NCBI GenBank assembly: GCA_014529385.2
Contig: CM043946.1
Location: 15,701,077 to 15,765,076 of the forward strand
Length of the DNA: 64,000 nucleotides
Reading direction: 5' to 3'
Source: Adiantum capillus-veneris
Lineage: Eukaryota > Streptophyta > Polypodiopsida > Polypodiales > Pteridaceae
Position 1 is the first letter of the stretch; each line of letters begins with the position of its first letter. Positions 11,159 through 21,144 of this stretch are shown here, piece by piece. The notes beneath the pieces were generated by a model. The model ran no database searches, had not been told where the DNA came from, and saw only the letters and a program-made list of their open reading frames with translations. A program made the position numbers and the translations under genes.

Positions 11159-12670
11159 CTAAAAATGGAACATGGACAAGATATTTGCCCATCGCATATG
11201 CTTCTCAGATAACTTTGTCTGTGTCAAGAAGTATCGCAAGGTCTGATGGTCCGTTTGGACAACGAAATCTGCACCTAGCAAGTAGTGTTTCCAACTTAAG
11301 AGCGCATGAATCACAGCCAGTAACTCTTTCTCATAGACCTGCATGGTCATCTCTGGCCCTTGCAAAATTCTGCTCTCATAGGCTACTACCCTGCCATCTT
11401 GCATTAGCACTGCACCAATGCTACTACCACAGGCGTCACACTGGACCACAAATGACTTCCTAAGATCTGGCAACACAATGACTGGATCTGAAGTCATCTT
11501 TTCCTTTAAGAGCTTAAAAGCTGAAATCTCTTTCTGTGTCCATCTGAAGGTGACTGCCTTCTTTTGAAGAGCATGTAAAGGTGAAGCAATCTCAACGAAA
11601 TTTCGGATAAACCTTCTGTAATAGGAGCATAGTCCCAAAAAGCTTCGGACATCATGCACCGTCTTCAAATCTGGCCATGACTTGATCGCTTCAACTTTTG
11701 CAAGATCCATTCTGACACCATCCTTTGAGACAATGTGTCCCAAAAAGTGGATCTCTTCCAGAAAAAATTCACTCTTCTTTGCATTGATGAGCAACCTATG
11801 ACTGCGTAGCTCTTCGAACACAATGGCCAAGTGATGCCTATGCTCCTCTTCATTCTTTGAGTAGACTATCATGTCATCAAAGAATGTACCAACAAACTGC
11901 TGGTGTGGACGGAAAATTCTGTCCATCATCCTATTGAACGTAGCAGGAGCATTTGTGAGACCAAAGGGCATCACTAAAAATTCGTAAAGGCCAAACGTCG
12001 TTCTAAAAGCAGTCTTGTGCACATCCTCTGATCTAATGCGGATCTGATGGTACCCACTCTTTAGATCTATCCTGCTAAACATAGCTACTCCTTCTAATTT
12101 GTCCATAATATCATCAATTCTAGGTATAGGGAACCTATTCTTGATGGTATTCTTGTCCAGTGCACGGTAGTCGATGCACATACGCCATGAGCCATCCTTT
12201 TTCTGCACCAACAACACTGGAGAGCAGAATGGAGATGAACTGGGCTGAATCAGCCCCTTTTCTAACAACTCCTGTACTTGGCCCATTATCTCTTTCTGTT
12301 GAGCCGCACTAACCCTGTACGGAGGCTTATTTGGTGGGCTACTGCCTGGCACCAAATCTATCGCATGGTCCTCGGGTCTCTCTGGCGGTAATTGAGACGG
12401 TAATGAATCGGAAAAACAGTCACTATACTGTTGTAAAAACATTGACCTTTCTTTATCTAGCATAGATAAATTTGATTCATCACAATCCGACACTTCACGT
12501 GCAAAAACCAAGTACGCAGTAAGATGCTTTTTCATTACAGAAGTAATAGCAGAAGCTGATACAGTAGGAATAGACTCCCCTTTAAGCTTTACATCCAGAA
12601 TGTGAGTCTTTCCCCTGCTCTGTACAGTGATCTTTTTGTTGTAGGCATCCATGATTCCCTCCCTGTACAC
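11159..12670 (-). CDS. Reverse transcriptase-RNase H of chromovirus A2
   Basis: A 503-codon open frame. The protease-RT linker is at residues 1-100 and RT at about 105-345, with motif A Asp202 ([10 protein letters not shown]), '[12 protein letters not shown]' and the catalytic FFDDM at 263-267. The connection contains 'FLGLCSYYRRFIRNF'. RNase H is at about 400-500 with Asp412 (QCDACGSSIG), Glu449 (YEKELLA) and Asp474 (TDHQ). All of these residues look intact. The frame stops right after 'WANILSMFHF', where related elements continue into 'HVEGKKN' and integrase, so a frameshift or stop separates it from integrase. The enzyme would copy element RNA into DNA inside Gag particles. The 5' end of the frame is frameshifted from the protease region. 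Confidence 0.9.
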   Translation of the reverse strand: MYREGIMDAYNKKITVQSRGKTHILDVKLKGESIPTVSASAITSVMKKHLTAYLVFAREVSDCDESNLSMLDKERSMFLQQYSDCFSDSLPSQLPPERPEDHAIDLVPGSSPPNKPPYRVSAAQQKEIMGQVQELLEKGLIQPSSSPFCSPVLLVQKKDGSWRMCIDYRALDKNTIKNRFPIPRIDDIMDKLEGVAMFSRIDLKSGYHQIRIRSEDVHKTAFRTTFGLYEFLVMPFGLTNAPATFNRMMDRIFRPHQQFVGTFFDDMIVYSKNEEEHRHHLAIVFEELRSHRLLINAKKSEFFLEEIHFLGHIVSKDGVRMDLAKVEAIKSWPDLKTVHDVRSFLGLCSYYRRFIRNFVEIASPLHALQKKAVTFRWTQKEISAFKLLKEKMTSDPVIVLPDLRKSFVVQCDACGSSIGAVLMQDGRVVAYESRILQGPEMTMQVYEKELLAVIHALLSWKHYLLGADFVVQTDHQTLRYFLTQTKLSEKHMRWANILSMFHF

Positions 12671-12784
12671 GAAACAACCAAGGAATACCTAACAACACAT
12701 CACATCCGTCCAGTGGCATGATGTAAACTTCTTCAGCATCTACATAGGATTGGATATGTAGACGCAACTTTCCAATGATGGGCG
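12671..12784 (-). pseudogene. Protease-RT linker of A2, frameshifted
   Basis: Two short overlapping frames carry 'VTPIIGKLRLHIQSYVD' and 'MPLDGCDVLLGIPWLF', the second half of a retropepsin-like domain. At least two frame changes separate it from the gag-protease frame upstream and from RT downstream. Confidence 0.75.
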
Positions 12785-14581
12785 TCACAGCCTCTGTATG
12801 GCCAAGACATGCAAACCTGCCTCTGTTGTATACCCCATCTCTTCAGGTCTGATTCCCAACTTTGAAGCCAATTCTGGGGAAATAAAGTTGGCTTTGGCAC
12901 CTGGATCAAAGAAGATAAGCACTGTTTGATCCCTGACCTTTCCCCATGCTCTGCAAAGCTCACTTGCATCTGTATTTGGCTTGTCGCCCACCATATCTGG
13001 CACTAGACCAGCCATGGGCTTCTTTCCTTTCCTGTCCTCCTTGTCTTCAGAATCAGCTCGCCTTTTCTTTGTAGGACAATTGTAAGCAATGTGGCCAGGC
13101 TGCTCACAAATAAGGCATTTGTTCTCTGTCCTCAGGACCTTCTTTTGCTCTTCAGACTTGCGAGGAAAATATCTTTTCCATTTCTTCGCTGGTCCCTTTT
13201 CTGATTCAGCCGAAGCTTTGCCTTTCCCTGAGTTGGCTGGCTCCTGAGTCACTTTAGGAACCTCCTTGGGAACATACTTCTTCGCTGAATTTTTCTTGGC
13301 TGATCCTTCCTTGACGCCAGTATTGAATTCACAATCTTCTCCCTTGAGCAAACCATTGCCAGTGTTTGCTACCTCGATGAGCTGCGTCAAAGTAGTGACT
13401 TTGGTCTTCGTGCAGTGTTTTCTCAATCCTTTGGGTAGGCCACAACAGTATTTTTCAATCTGTTCTGTCAATGGCACAAACCTATAGGAAGTTACTGGAA
13501 GTAGAGCTTTCCAAAACTTCCGATTGTAATCATCCAGATTTCTGCAAGTGGCAGCATTAAGCTGGTGCCATTCTGTCATGACATCTGCTTCAAAGTCATC
13601 AGATAACCATGCTGCTGCAAAAATCTGCTTGAAGTAAATCCATGTGGACGAAGCTTGCCCTTGAAGCAATAAAGTTGTCCACCATTGTCCCGCATTCCCT
13701 ATCAAGAAAGTGGCTGCCTTGCGGACCTTTGAAGCCTCTGTAAAGTTTCCCCTTGCATAGGCCTTGTCAAACTGCTGGAGGAATGAGAGAGCCTTCTTCC
13801 TGTCATCAAACCCTGTAAAGGTCGTGAATGACACACCTTTGCCACCTTCTTTGTACGGAGTTGGCCTCTCCAGCGGCGTTAAATTGTCATATGGAAGTGA
13901 CTGAAACATGGGAACACTGTTAGGGTTCATTTGTGTTCCCTGACCGCAATTAAGTTGACCTGGAAATGCCATATTTGGCTGCTGATTTGTAATTCCAGCC
14001 ATACCAAAATTTGCCTGTGGCATCCCAAATTGGCCCTGAGTGCTCTGAAACCCTGGTAGCATGCCCGTGACACCATACATGGGGTTAGGCATCATCGTTT
14101 GAGCACCCCCGAACACTATTCTTGGCGTGTAAAACTGATTTTCAGGTGCATGACCAGCCATGCTCTGGAATACCGATCCACCTCCAAAATAGCCAGGGTG
14201 CACTGATACAGCTTGAAAGACTGGCATCTCAGCCACCTGTTCTTGCACCTTAGGCACAGGTTGTGGAGACTGCATGTTCTCCGTCAAGTGTACAGGTGTT
14301 TCCATTGACTGTGCAGTATGAATCACCTGTGCTCGAGCCTTAACAGGCTTTTGAATATGATCCAGGGACCCAACTTGCTGAGACGGAAGAGGAGGTTGCA
14401 GAAAGGCTAAAAACCTCGGATTCTGCATTACTTGTGTGAACATAGCCACGGCAGTAGCCAACTGGGTCCTGAATATATCGTCATCTGTCTGTGGTGGTCT
14501 TGAGGACTCACCCACTTCATGTGTCTGTTGACCCTGTGAAGAGGAAACCTCTTCAATCACATCATCTGGTCTGTCAGCCAT
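12785..14581 (-). CDS. Gag-protease of chromovirus A2
   Basis: The open frame extends to 14632, but I choose the Met at 14581 (MADRPDDVIEE) because A1 gag has the same start. The protein is about 600 residues. It has a Pro/Gln-rich N-terminus with low-complexity Met/Gly/Asn stretches, and the capsid domain around residues 230-400 ('FTGFDDRKKALSFLQQFDKA', 'WIYFKQIFAAAWLSDDFEA'). A basic linker follows, then one complete CCHC zinc knuckle (CLICEQPGHIAYNC) and the start of a retropepsin domain. The protease motif reads FFDPGAKANFIS: the usual D-S/T-G-A is D-P-G-A here, which may impair activity or reflect decay. The frame ends before the second half of protease, which continues in another frame. 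It is the longest Gag in the window. Confidence 0.85.
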   Translation of the reverse strand: MADRPDDVIEEVSSSQGQQTHEVGESSRPPQTDDDIFRTQLATAVAMFTQVMQNPRFLAFLQPPLPSQQVGSLDHIQKPVKARAQVIHTAQSMETPVHLTENMQSPQPVPKVQEQVAEMPVFQAVSVHPGYFGGGSVFQSMAGHAPENQFYTPRIVFGGAQTMMPNPMYGVTGMLPGFQSTQGQFGMPQANFGMAGITNQQPNMAFPGQLNCGQGTQMNPNSVPMFQSLPYDNLTPLERPTPYKEGGKGVSFTTFTGFDDRKKALSFLQQFDKAYARGNFTEASKVRKAATFLIGNAGQWWTTLLLQGQASSTWIYFKQIFAAAWLSDDFEADVMTEWHQLNAATCRNLDDYNRKFWKALLPVTSYRFVPLTEQIEKYCCGLPKGLRKHCTKTKVTTLTQLIEVANTGNGLLKGEDCEFNTGVKEGSAKKNSAKKYVPKEVPKVTQEPANSGKGKASAESEKGPAKKWKRYFPRKSEEQKKVLRTENKCLICEQPGHIAYNCPTKKRRADSEDKEDRKGKKPMAGLVPDMVGDKPNTDASELCRAWGKVRDQTVLIFFDPGAKANFISPELASKLGIRPEEMGYTTEAGLHVLAIQRL

Positions 14582-14664
14582 AATTGCAATTCCATGTGTC
14601 TGGTCTATGATCCCCTGTGTCTTCAAGCCCAAAACTGACCAAGGCTCACTTCTATGGGAAAAAG

Positions 14665-14689
14665 TGATTTAGTCCCGTCGATGGAACCA
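14665..14689 (-). promoter_or_regulatory. Putative primer-binding site of A2
   Basis: Read on the minus strand, the bases directly after the LTR end are 'tggttccatcgacgggac'. This has the TGG start expected of a site pairing with a CCA tRNA end, and it aligns with the A1 site at 3617-3640. Confidence 0.55.
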
Positions 14690-16167
14690 TGAAACCGGCC
14701 TGTTCAATCCAAAAAGGGCGGTAGACTTTACTTCAAACCTCGATTTAGCTTTCACCCATTATTAGTCGTCTATTTTACCTGTACTTTCAAGACACAACAC
14801 GGGGGAAAGGGATACAGGCTGCTAGATTGCACCTGTATGAGTAGACCGACACCAGATTGGCCCCTAACTTAGGCGCCCCTTTCGGTATTTCTTTATTCTT
14901 CAAAAGAGGGAATAAACGTTGTGAATCCCTACAAGCTGCCCCGCACAAACTCGGCTGAGTTTCCACTGTTCCAGCCCGATTTCGGCAACATAACTGTACT
15001 AGGACACTTCACAGTCAATATTCCCACGCATTGACTGACTTTCCCGACGCATACGGGCACTTTGCAAAACCTGGCGAGAATCTGCAGCACGCTGAATTCT
15101 CTGTTTTCAGCCCCGAAAATGCGCCAGATCACCTGTACAGCGGTCCCCTCGCATCCCCGAACCTCCTGGGGGTATTAGGAACCGTTTAGGGCCAAAACCC
15201 TAAACCTGCAAAAATACACAGCAGGCTGTAATTTACTGTTTCGGGCTCCGTTTCGCGTGCCGGTCGCATCCGTAGCAAGTCCTCGAGCTCCCGCACCTGT
15301 AGGGCTACTTGCCCTTTGAATCGGACGAGATTTCTGGCGTGAAACCTCTCCGAATTCACCTGTACCTGCGGGGGGGATTAGCCGCTAGCTAATCCAGTAC
15401 CTGTGCAAGAGGCTCTTGCCTCGGCAATCGCGCATGAACCCACACAACTGTACATTGGTCAAATGAAAAGCCCACTAGTGGGGCATAACATACTGCCATA
15501 GGGGAGAGAGAGGGCAGTGCGTAGCGTGCAGGGCATCACTCCTGGCACCGCACTGTGCATAAGAGGGAAAGCAAGCACTCCATAGCTCTTAACCTGTGAC
15601 AAAACTGAAAATGAGCCTCTCCCAGCTTAAAATTCAGCGCCACTTCTTGTTGCATGAGGAAAGTGCACCAGAAGGTGCCACTTGGCACATTTACAAGCAT
15701 TTTCCCGTTTCGGGGTTGCCGCCTAAAAATCTCCCAGCCGGTTGCCCAGTTGACTTCACGGCAGAGTAAGAAAATGTTCCCCTTGTCATTCCGGAGGTAA
15801 TGACGCAAACACATTTTCAGGTCCCAAAATAGCAGTTCCCTAAATTTTAGGAGATGCTGCCATTGTATCTTTCTAGGTCATTCGACCCTCTTTGTACACT
15901 GTGGCCACACCCAGAACTGAAGTATAGCCTCTGTAGCAAAGGATTCCACTTTGGCTAGTCAATGACCCCACTTTGGCTAACCATAGCCCTTGTCCAACCT
16001 TAGTGCTCTCTTGCCCTCAGGCCTGGACTCCCTCTGGACAGTTCCACACTAGCTATGCAATGCAGGGCAGTTAGATTTCCCGAGGGGTGTTTCCAAAAAG
16101 TGAAAGTAAATAGATAATAAGAAAGAAATCAACAAAAAGGATAGATAGTAGTCACACGTTGGTGACA
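14690..16167 (-). repeat. LTR of chromovirus A2
   Basis: On the minus strand it runs from TGTCACCAACGTGTGAC (16167) to ccggtttca (14690), 1478 bp, nearly the same length as the A1 5' LTR. Homology to the A1 LTR is plain from about 15862 down to 14690, including the 'aaataccgaaagggg' block (about 14890). The U3 part (15862-16167) is diverged. It serves as the 5' LTR of the gag-pol at 10415-14581. It is also preceded by a polypurine tract, as a 3' LTR would be. Confidence 0.7.
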
Positions 16168-16190
16168 CTTTCTCCCCTTGGTCTCTACAC
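16168..16190 (-). promoter_or_regulatory. Polypurine tract in front of the A2 LTR
   Basis: On the minus strand 'gagaccaaggggagaaag' stands immediately before TGTCACC. A PPT primes plus-strand DNA synthesis and belongs in front of a 3' LTR. Its presence here means the LTR 14690-16167 was also the 3' LTR of a further element whose body lay above 16190. Confidence 0.5.
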
Positions 16191-16560
16191 TTCCACATCA
16201 TCAATTTGACAGAGTATTGTTTGTTGCTACTCATGGCCCGGACCTAGACGGTTATTTACGAGGGGAGTATTAAGAAGTCTGAGCAGTGGTTACTCTCAGC
16301 ACCTCCAGGTGATGCAAGCTACGGTCTGGGGATCGTTTGGTTGTAAAAGGCCTCTAAATCTCATGGCCTAGACCTCTTTAGGTTATCTGCGGAAGGAGTG
16401 ATAAGCGAGTCCTTGAACAGCTCATGGCCGGGACCGGGATGGTTATTATAAAACGCGCTAACAGCCTGCTGACCTGGCAGTACAGACTCCCGCAAAAAGC
16501 GCTGACTGTTTTAAGCGCTGACAACTTTTGAACCAGATGCTTTTTGTTTGAAGCTTTTCA
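16191..16560. repeat. Remnant with three copies of a degenerate block
   Basis: The phrase 'ctcatggcc(c/t/g)(g/a)gacc' recurs at 16230, 16360 and 16421. Each is followed after a short gap by 'ggttatt' or 'ggttatc' and a GAG/GGAG-rich stretch (gaggggagtattaag at about 16260). The last pieces resemble PPT/LTR-edge sequence of plant copia elements on the plus strand, but no coding homology is visible. Confidence 0.4.
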
Positions 16561-16659
16561 TGTAAGTTGCTTTTTAGGCCAAGGGCCTTTAAATATGTGC
16601 AAAGGACTCATACTCGGCATGTTTCCTCTTGGAAGTGCAAAGCACGAGTAACGGCATTG

Positions 16660-16840
16660 TATTGAGTTCAGACAATATAAAAAAATACCGAAAGGTGTGC
16701 CAAGGTTTGGGGCCAGTGCTCTCTTGGGATGGAACTCCGTCACTACCGTCTCGTGTGTCCTGCGTCTCTTTCTGTTCAGTTGTTATTTGAAGTGTATAAA
16801 GTTGTCTCATCTGTTCTTTTCTCTTGGTGCGTGGTGCCCT
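16660..16840 (+). repeat. Stray LTR R/U5 fragment related to family A
   Basis: The bases from about 16670 ('aaaaaaataccgaaagg' then 'ggtttggggcc') match the R/U5 border of the A1 LTRs at 3405-3450 and 9535-9580. The later part shares the 'ttgaagtgt' ending of U5. Neighbouring U3 is not recognisable. Confidence 0.5.
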
Positions 16841-17984
16841 CCCGTTACAACATGAAGTAGCAGTCATGTAAAGTCCAACAAGAAGACTAAAAGTGTCTGA
16901 TATTTGCACCATTTTTAAATGCCACAAAAGGACGATATTGTATATGTAGAGTAGTAAGTAGTGAAACCGAGATTGAAACGAGCCTAAATCAAAATTATGA
17001 GGATATCAAGCTCAACAAGCTTGCCCAAAGGTTATGTTGCCTTGCAAACCCTCGCTCAAATATGACCTCAATTTGAGAAAGTAAGCAAGGAGAGTGCTCG
17101 CAATGTTGCTAGATATGCCAAAGCATTCTTTGATACCAAAGGTTGCAAGAATGCACATAAAGACAGAGAAGATGAAAAAGAAATAAATGAGGCTATGAGC
17201 ACACAGCAAAGGATTTAATACTACTAAGTGTGCTAATAAAATGATAAGGCCACCCTAGAATGACGAGCGTTTATACAAATTGGGGAAGAAAATCTCTTAA
17301 CGAGCAAAAAAGTACCTCGATGGTCCTACATGTGTTCACACACACTACTATCATAATATGGTAAAAAATGCTCCACCACCTATACACCATGCCACGAGTG
17401 AATAAGATGAATAATTATAGTTCGTAGGAAGAAGAGTAGATTGTCCACACCTCCTGCGGAACAAGCCGAGCCAACCTTCTCCATAAACGGGCTCTCAATA
17501 TGCCAGAAGCCATGGCCCAACATACATAAGTCTCGTGACCAAGAATGACAAAGAAATACAACCATTGCTTGCTTGCCACACCATGCTCCGAAGACTAGAC
17601 AGAAGGCTAATGTACGTATTACACACACAAAATGCAAACTAATATTTGGTCAAAAAGTGACCTCCCGTATTGCTCCTTATTAAGTCATACATCCTAGAAG
17701 CTGTAAAACAAAGTGTAAAAGTATGCTTTCACAGGCATGCCCCATAAAAAGAAAGAGTTGATATAGGGTTTACATACATGCATGTGCATATTATGTACAT
17801 ATCTGTACACACGTAACACATGAATATACTATATAGATTGCACACAGATAGAAGCGTTCTACAGTGGAGATATGAATTACATCACTACATGCCTACAAAT
17901 ATACTTGTGTTGATGTGCACGGGTATGTATGCGCATATGCTTACGTGTATGTGGCACAACTGTTTTGGTGCATCAAACTCGACA

Positions 17985-17986
<2 letters not shown>
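16841..17986. other. Unassigned AT-rich DNA
   Basis: No open frame with recognisable motifs on either strand. The minus-strand frame at 17637-17380 (85 codons) has no features I can place. The stretch ends in a CT microsatellite. Confidence 0.4.

Positions 17987-18025
<39 letters not shown>
17987..18025 (+). repeat. (CT)n microsatellite
   Basis: About 39 bp of uninterrupted CT. It produces spurious Ser-Leu open frames in two phases. Confidence 0.95.
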
Positions 18026-18031
<6 letters not shown>

Positions 18032-18213
18032 GAGAGATTCAACTTAAGAGGAGATTACCAGTCGTTGCGTTTCGGGAAGGGAGAGCCACTGGGTGAAAAG
18101 CTCCTCGAGGGGGAGCTTGACAGGAGTAGGCTTGGACGGCATGGTGGAGGGATGTTCTAGCAGCTGAAGTAAGTCCGGATCCAGCGACCCCACCTCCACT
18201 GCCATGGCAGAAT

Positions 18214-18245
18214 CCATGTATAAAAGGGGAGCGTCAACACTGCTT
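18214..18245 (+). promoter_or_regulatory. TATA-box-like element
   Basis: 'atgtataaaaggggagcg' is a strong TATA-type match. It follows a GC-richer stretch with 'ccacctccactgcc' and lies between two CT microsatellites. No recognisable gene or LTR follows, so it may be a core promoter of an element whose body is lost, or a chance match. Confidence 0.3.
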
Positions 18246-18526
18246 TTCCGTGGTTACTTGTCTGCGTGCACGAACTCTTGAACAAGCTAGCTGCTTAGCA
18301 GTCGAAAAGTGGTGGTTTTCTGTATGTGGCTTCCCAAGTCGGAGCTCACCTGATTACTTCTAAGTGACCAACGTTTCAATGTATGGTGTCACGGTTATGA
18401 TATATCATGTGAGGAACGTTCAAATGTATGATGCATCACGTGTCACTTTCATGTAGGCTTAAGCATAAGTTTGAACTAGTACAACAGCGCCGCCGAAGGC
18501 GGCATTGCCTTCAGCAGGGCTATGCG

Positions 18527-18528
<2 letters not shown>

Positions 18529-18571
<43 letters not shown>
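18529..18571 (+). repeat. (CT)n microsatellite
   Basis: About 43 bp of CT followed by pyrimidine-rich sequence. The apparent reading frames over it are artefacts. Confidence 0.95.
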
Positions 18572-18573
<2 letters not shown>

Positions 18574-18650
18574 TTCTTTGTCTCTCCCTCCATCTCGCTA
18601 TCTCTTGCCTCAAAATGTCTTCTCTCTCTAAAGTACAATGTCACACCCAT

Positions 18651-18672
18651 TGTGTGTGTGTGTGTGTGTGTG
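18651..18672 (+). repeat. (GT)n microsatellite
   Basis: About 22 bp of TG repeats, abutting the first unit of the large tandem repeat. Confidence 0.95.
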
Positions 18673-20511
18673 AAGGTTTCAGATTAAATTACGCTAATAT
18701 TTTCAGAACTTTATAGGTTCTCTCGCCTTCATATCTTAAAATTTAGAGGTAAAGTTCAAAAATTGGAGGTGAGATAATACTAAACCTAGGTTTTTTTTGG
18801 AGCATTGCCTGATTGCCCTTCGTCACCCCCGTCATCTATCTTTAACCATCGCCGACCGTCTTTGGTCCGCTTTGGCTGTTGCATAGGGCCCCATTGACTC
18901 GATACACTTGCCTGCAACTTCTACCCCCAATGCAAGTCTACATGGTAGTCTGCCTCCATGTTGTTGTCCTCTCTTGTGCACCCTATAGGCCATCACCACC
19001 AACCCCCATCAACACCTTCTCTGTCACCCGATATTAGCACCTTGGCCACTATCTCCCCTCGCAAGTTTCATACACAACGCTTCCCACAACTTGCTTATTT
19101 GCCGTAGCCAACCTTTGCTTCACCGCAGTCACCTTCCACTCCCATGCCAATCCTCTAGCCACATAGAGCTAAACGCCTACCACGGCTTCCATTGCATCGC
19201 GCTCACTTGCTCTACATCCGCCCTCTCCGACCCTGCTCATTTCCCATCGTCCTCATGCAACCAACCAGTGCTACACATCAGCCTCGTCTTGCATGTGGTA
19301 CACACGCGACACCACCGCTATCGCCCTCTTATAGCACCTGTCGCCTACACTTCCCTAGCCCTTGCAACAACACCCTGATCTGTCACATTGGCCCACCTTG
19401 TACCCCTTGATCTTGTTGTGATAAATCGGCTAAATTTGAAGGTTTCATACCATATTAGAATATTTTTTCCTAAGTTTTGTAGGTTTTCTCACCATCATAT
19501 TTAAAATTTAGAGGTAAATTTCAAAATTTGTAGGTGGGATAACATCAAATCTAGCTTTTTCTGGAGCACTGCTTGGCTGCTACACATCAACCTGGTTTGC
19601 ATGTGTCATGCACTTGACACCACTGCTATCACCCTTTTGTATCATCGTTCGCCTTGCCACCGACACTGCCTCGGCCCCTACAACAACACCTTGATCTGCC
19701 ACATTGGCCCACCTTGTAGCCCTTGATCTTGTTGTAATGAATTAGCTAAATTTGAAGGTTTCAGAATAAATTTTAATACTTTTTTTGTAAATTTTGCAGG
19801 TTTTCTCACCTTCATATTTACAATTTACAGGTAAATTCTGAAATTTATAGGTGGGATAACACTGAATCTAGGTTATTCTGGAGCACTGCTTGGTTGCCCT
19901 TCGTCATCCGTCTTCTGCCTTCAACCATCGTCGACCACCTCTGATCCACTTTGGTTGTTGCATAGGGCCTCATTGACTTGATACATATGGATGCAGCTTC
20001 TATCCCCAATACAAGTCTACATGGTAGTCTACCTCCATATTGTTGTCCTCTCTTGTGCACCCTACAGGACGTCACCACCAACCCCCCTCAGCACCTCCTC
20101 TGTCACCCAATATTGGCACCTTGGCCCACTATCTCCCCTCGCCTGCATACACAACACTGGCCACGACCTCCTTATTCACCATAGACAACCTTTGCTTCAC
20201 CTTAAGTCACCTTCCACTCCCGTGCTAATCCCCCAGCCACATAGACCTAAGCGCCTACCACTGCTTCCACTGCATCGCACTCGCCTTCTTTGTATCCGCC
20301 CTCTCCGACCTCGCTCATGTCCCATTTTCGTCAACCGACCAATGCTACACATCAACCTCGGCTTGCATGTGTCACACATTGGACACAACCGCTATCGCCC
20401 TCTTGTATCACCCTCCACCCTGTCGCCGCTAACACTGCCTCAGTCCCTACTACAACACCCTGATCCGCCACATTGGCCCACCTTGTAGCCCTTGATCTTG
20501 TTGTGATAAAT
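18672..20511 (+). repeat. Tandem repeat with a unit of about 760 bp, 2.4 copies
   Basis: Unit 1 is 18672-19437 (766 bp), unit 2 is 19438-19753 (316 bp, middle deleted) and unit 3 is 19754-20511 (about 758 bp). Each begins 'gaaggtttca', has an AT-rich block ending 'gg(t)gagataa'/'ggtgggataac' and a Cys/Pro-codon-rich CT-rich block. Each closes with 'cccttgatcttgttgt'. Unit 2 lacks the central part from the 'gattgcccttcgtc' region on. No coding frame is conserved across units, so I treat it as non-coding satellite-like DNA. Confidence 0.85.
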
Positions 20512-20598
20512 TTTTGTGATCTTGTTGTGATAGATTCACCCGTTTGTAACTTGTTAGTCTCATAGGTCATTTTGGACTTTTGTAGATGTTAATTTATC

Positions 20599-20706
20599 TT
20601 TTCATTTCTCTCTCTCTCTCCCCATGAACTGGTAGTCTAACGATTCCACCTCATTTCATTTCTCTCTCTCTCCCCATGCATTGGCAGCCTAACGATTACA
20701 CCTTTT
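20599..20706 (+). repeat. Two-copy ~55-bp direct repeat
   Basis: 'tttcatttctctctct' followed by 'ccccatg...agtctaacgatt' starts near 20600 and again near 20654 ('agcctaacgatt'). A small tandem duplication with internal CT tract. Confidence 0.7.
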
Positions 20707-20757
20707 GTTGCTCACCAGAATCGCCAGTTGCCACACACCCTCTCACATACAGTTGCC

Positions 20758-20760
<3 letters not shown>

Positions 20761-20841
<81 letters not shown>
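20761..20841 (+). repeat. Compound (CT)n(GT)n microsatellite
   Basis: CT for about 40 bp then GT for about 40 bp, followed by a short AC run. Several long apparent frames on both strands arise from it and are not genes. Confidence 0.95.
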
Positions 20842-20842
<1 letters not shown>

Positions 20843-21103
20843 ACACACACACTGCGCAAGCACCTCGTCGCTCAGTTTTGAGGCAGCCTTCTCGCATGAC
20901 TTGCAACTGCCAGGGGCAGGAGCACCGTTGTGCGATGCATGTACGCAGGAGCATGAACATTGGAGCTTGAGGACACAAAATCCATGCAAGGAAAGTCTGG
21001 TCGAAGGCGGACATGCATTGGAACACAAACGCAGGCTTGTATGCTCTCTCGTTTAGCTCGCAGCACAGGAGGTCGCAGAGCTCTCTCTCCACCTCAGTCG
21101 TTC

Positions 21104-21144
<41 letters not shown>

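Larger units (their letters stand above)
10415..16167 (-). mobile_element. Chromovirus A2 (Ty3/gypsy), 3'-truncated
   Basis: One LTR, PBS, gag-protease, RT-RNase H and most of integrase are in the standard Ty3/gypsy order on the minus strand. The 3' end, including chromodomain and 3' LTR, is missing and is replaced at 10414 by unrelated sequence. Proteins align throughout with A1 and A3, so all three belong to one family or to close sister families. Confidence 0.85.

Noticed and set aside
16049-16927. Minus frames of 60-112 codons around the A2 LTR start
   Set aside because: They overlap the LTR edge and a stray LTR fragment and carry no protein motif.
18214-18460. Possible promoter and first exon of a host gene after the TATA-like box
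   Set aside because: No start codon with a sustained frame and no splice-site plus coding pattern downstream; kept only as a low-confidence site.
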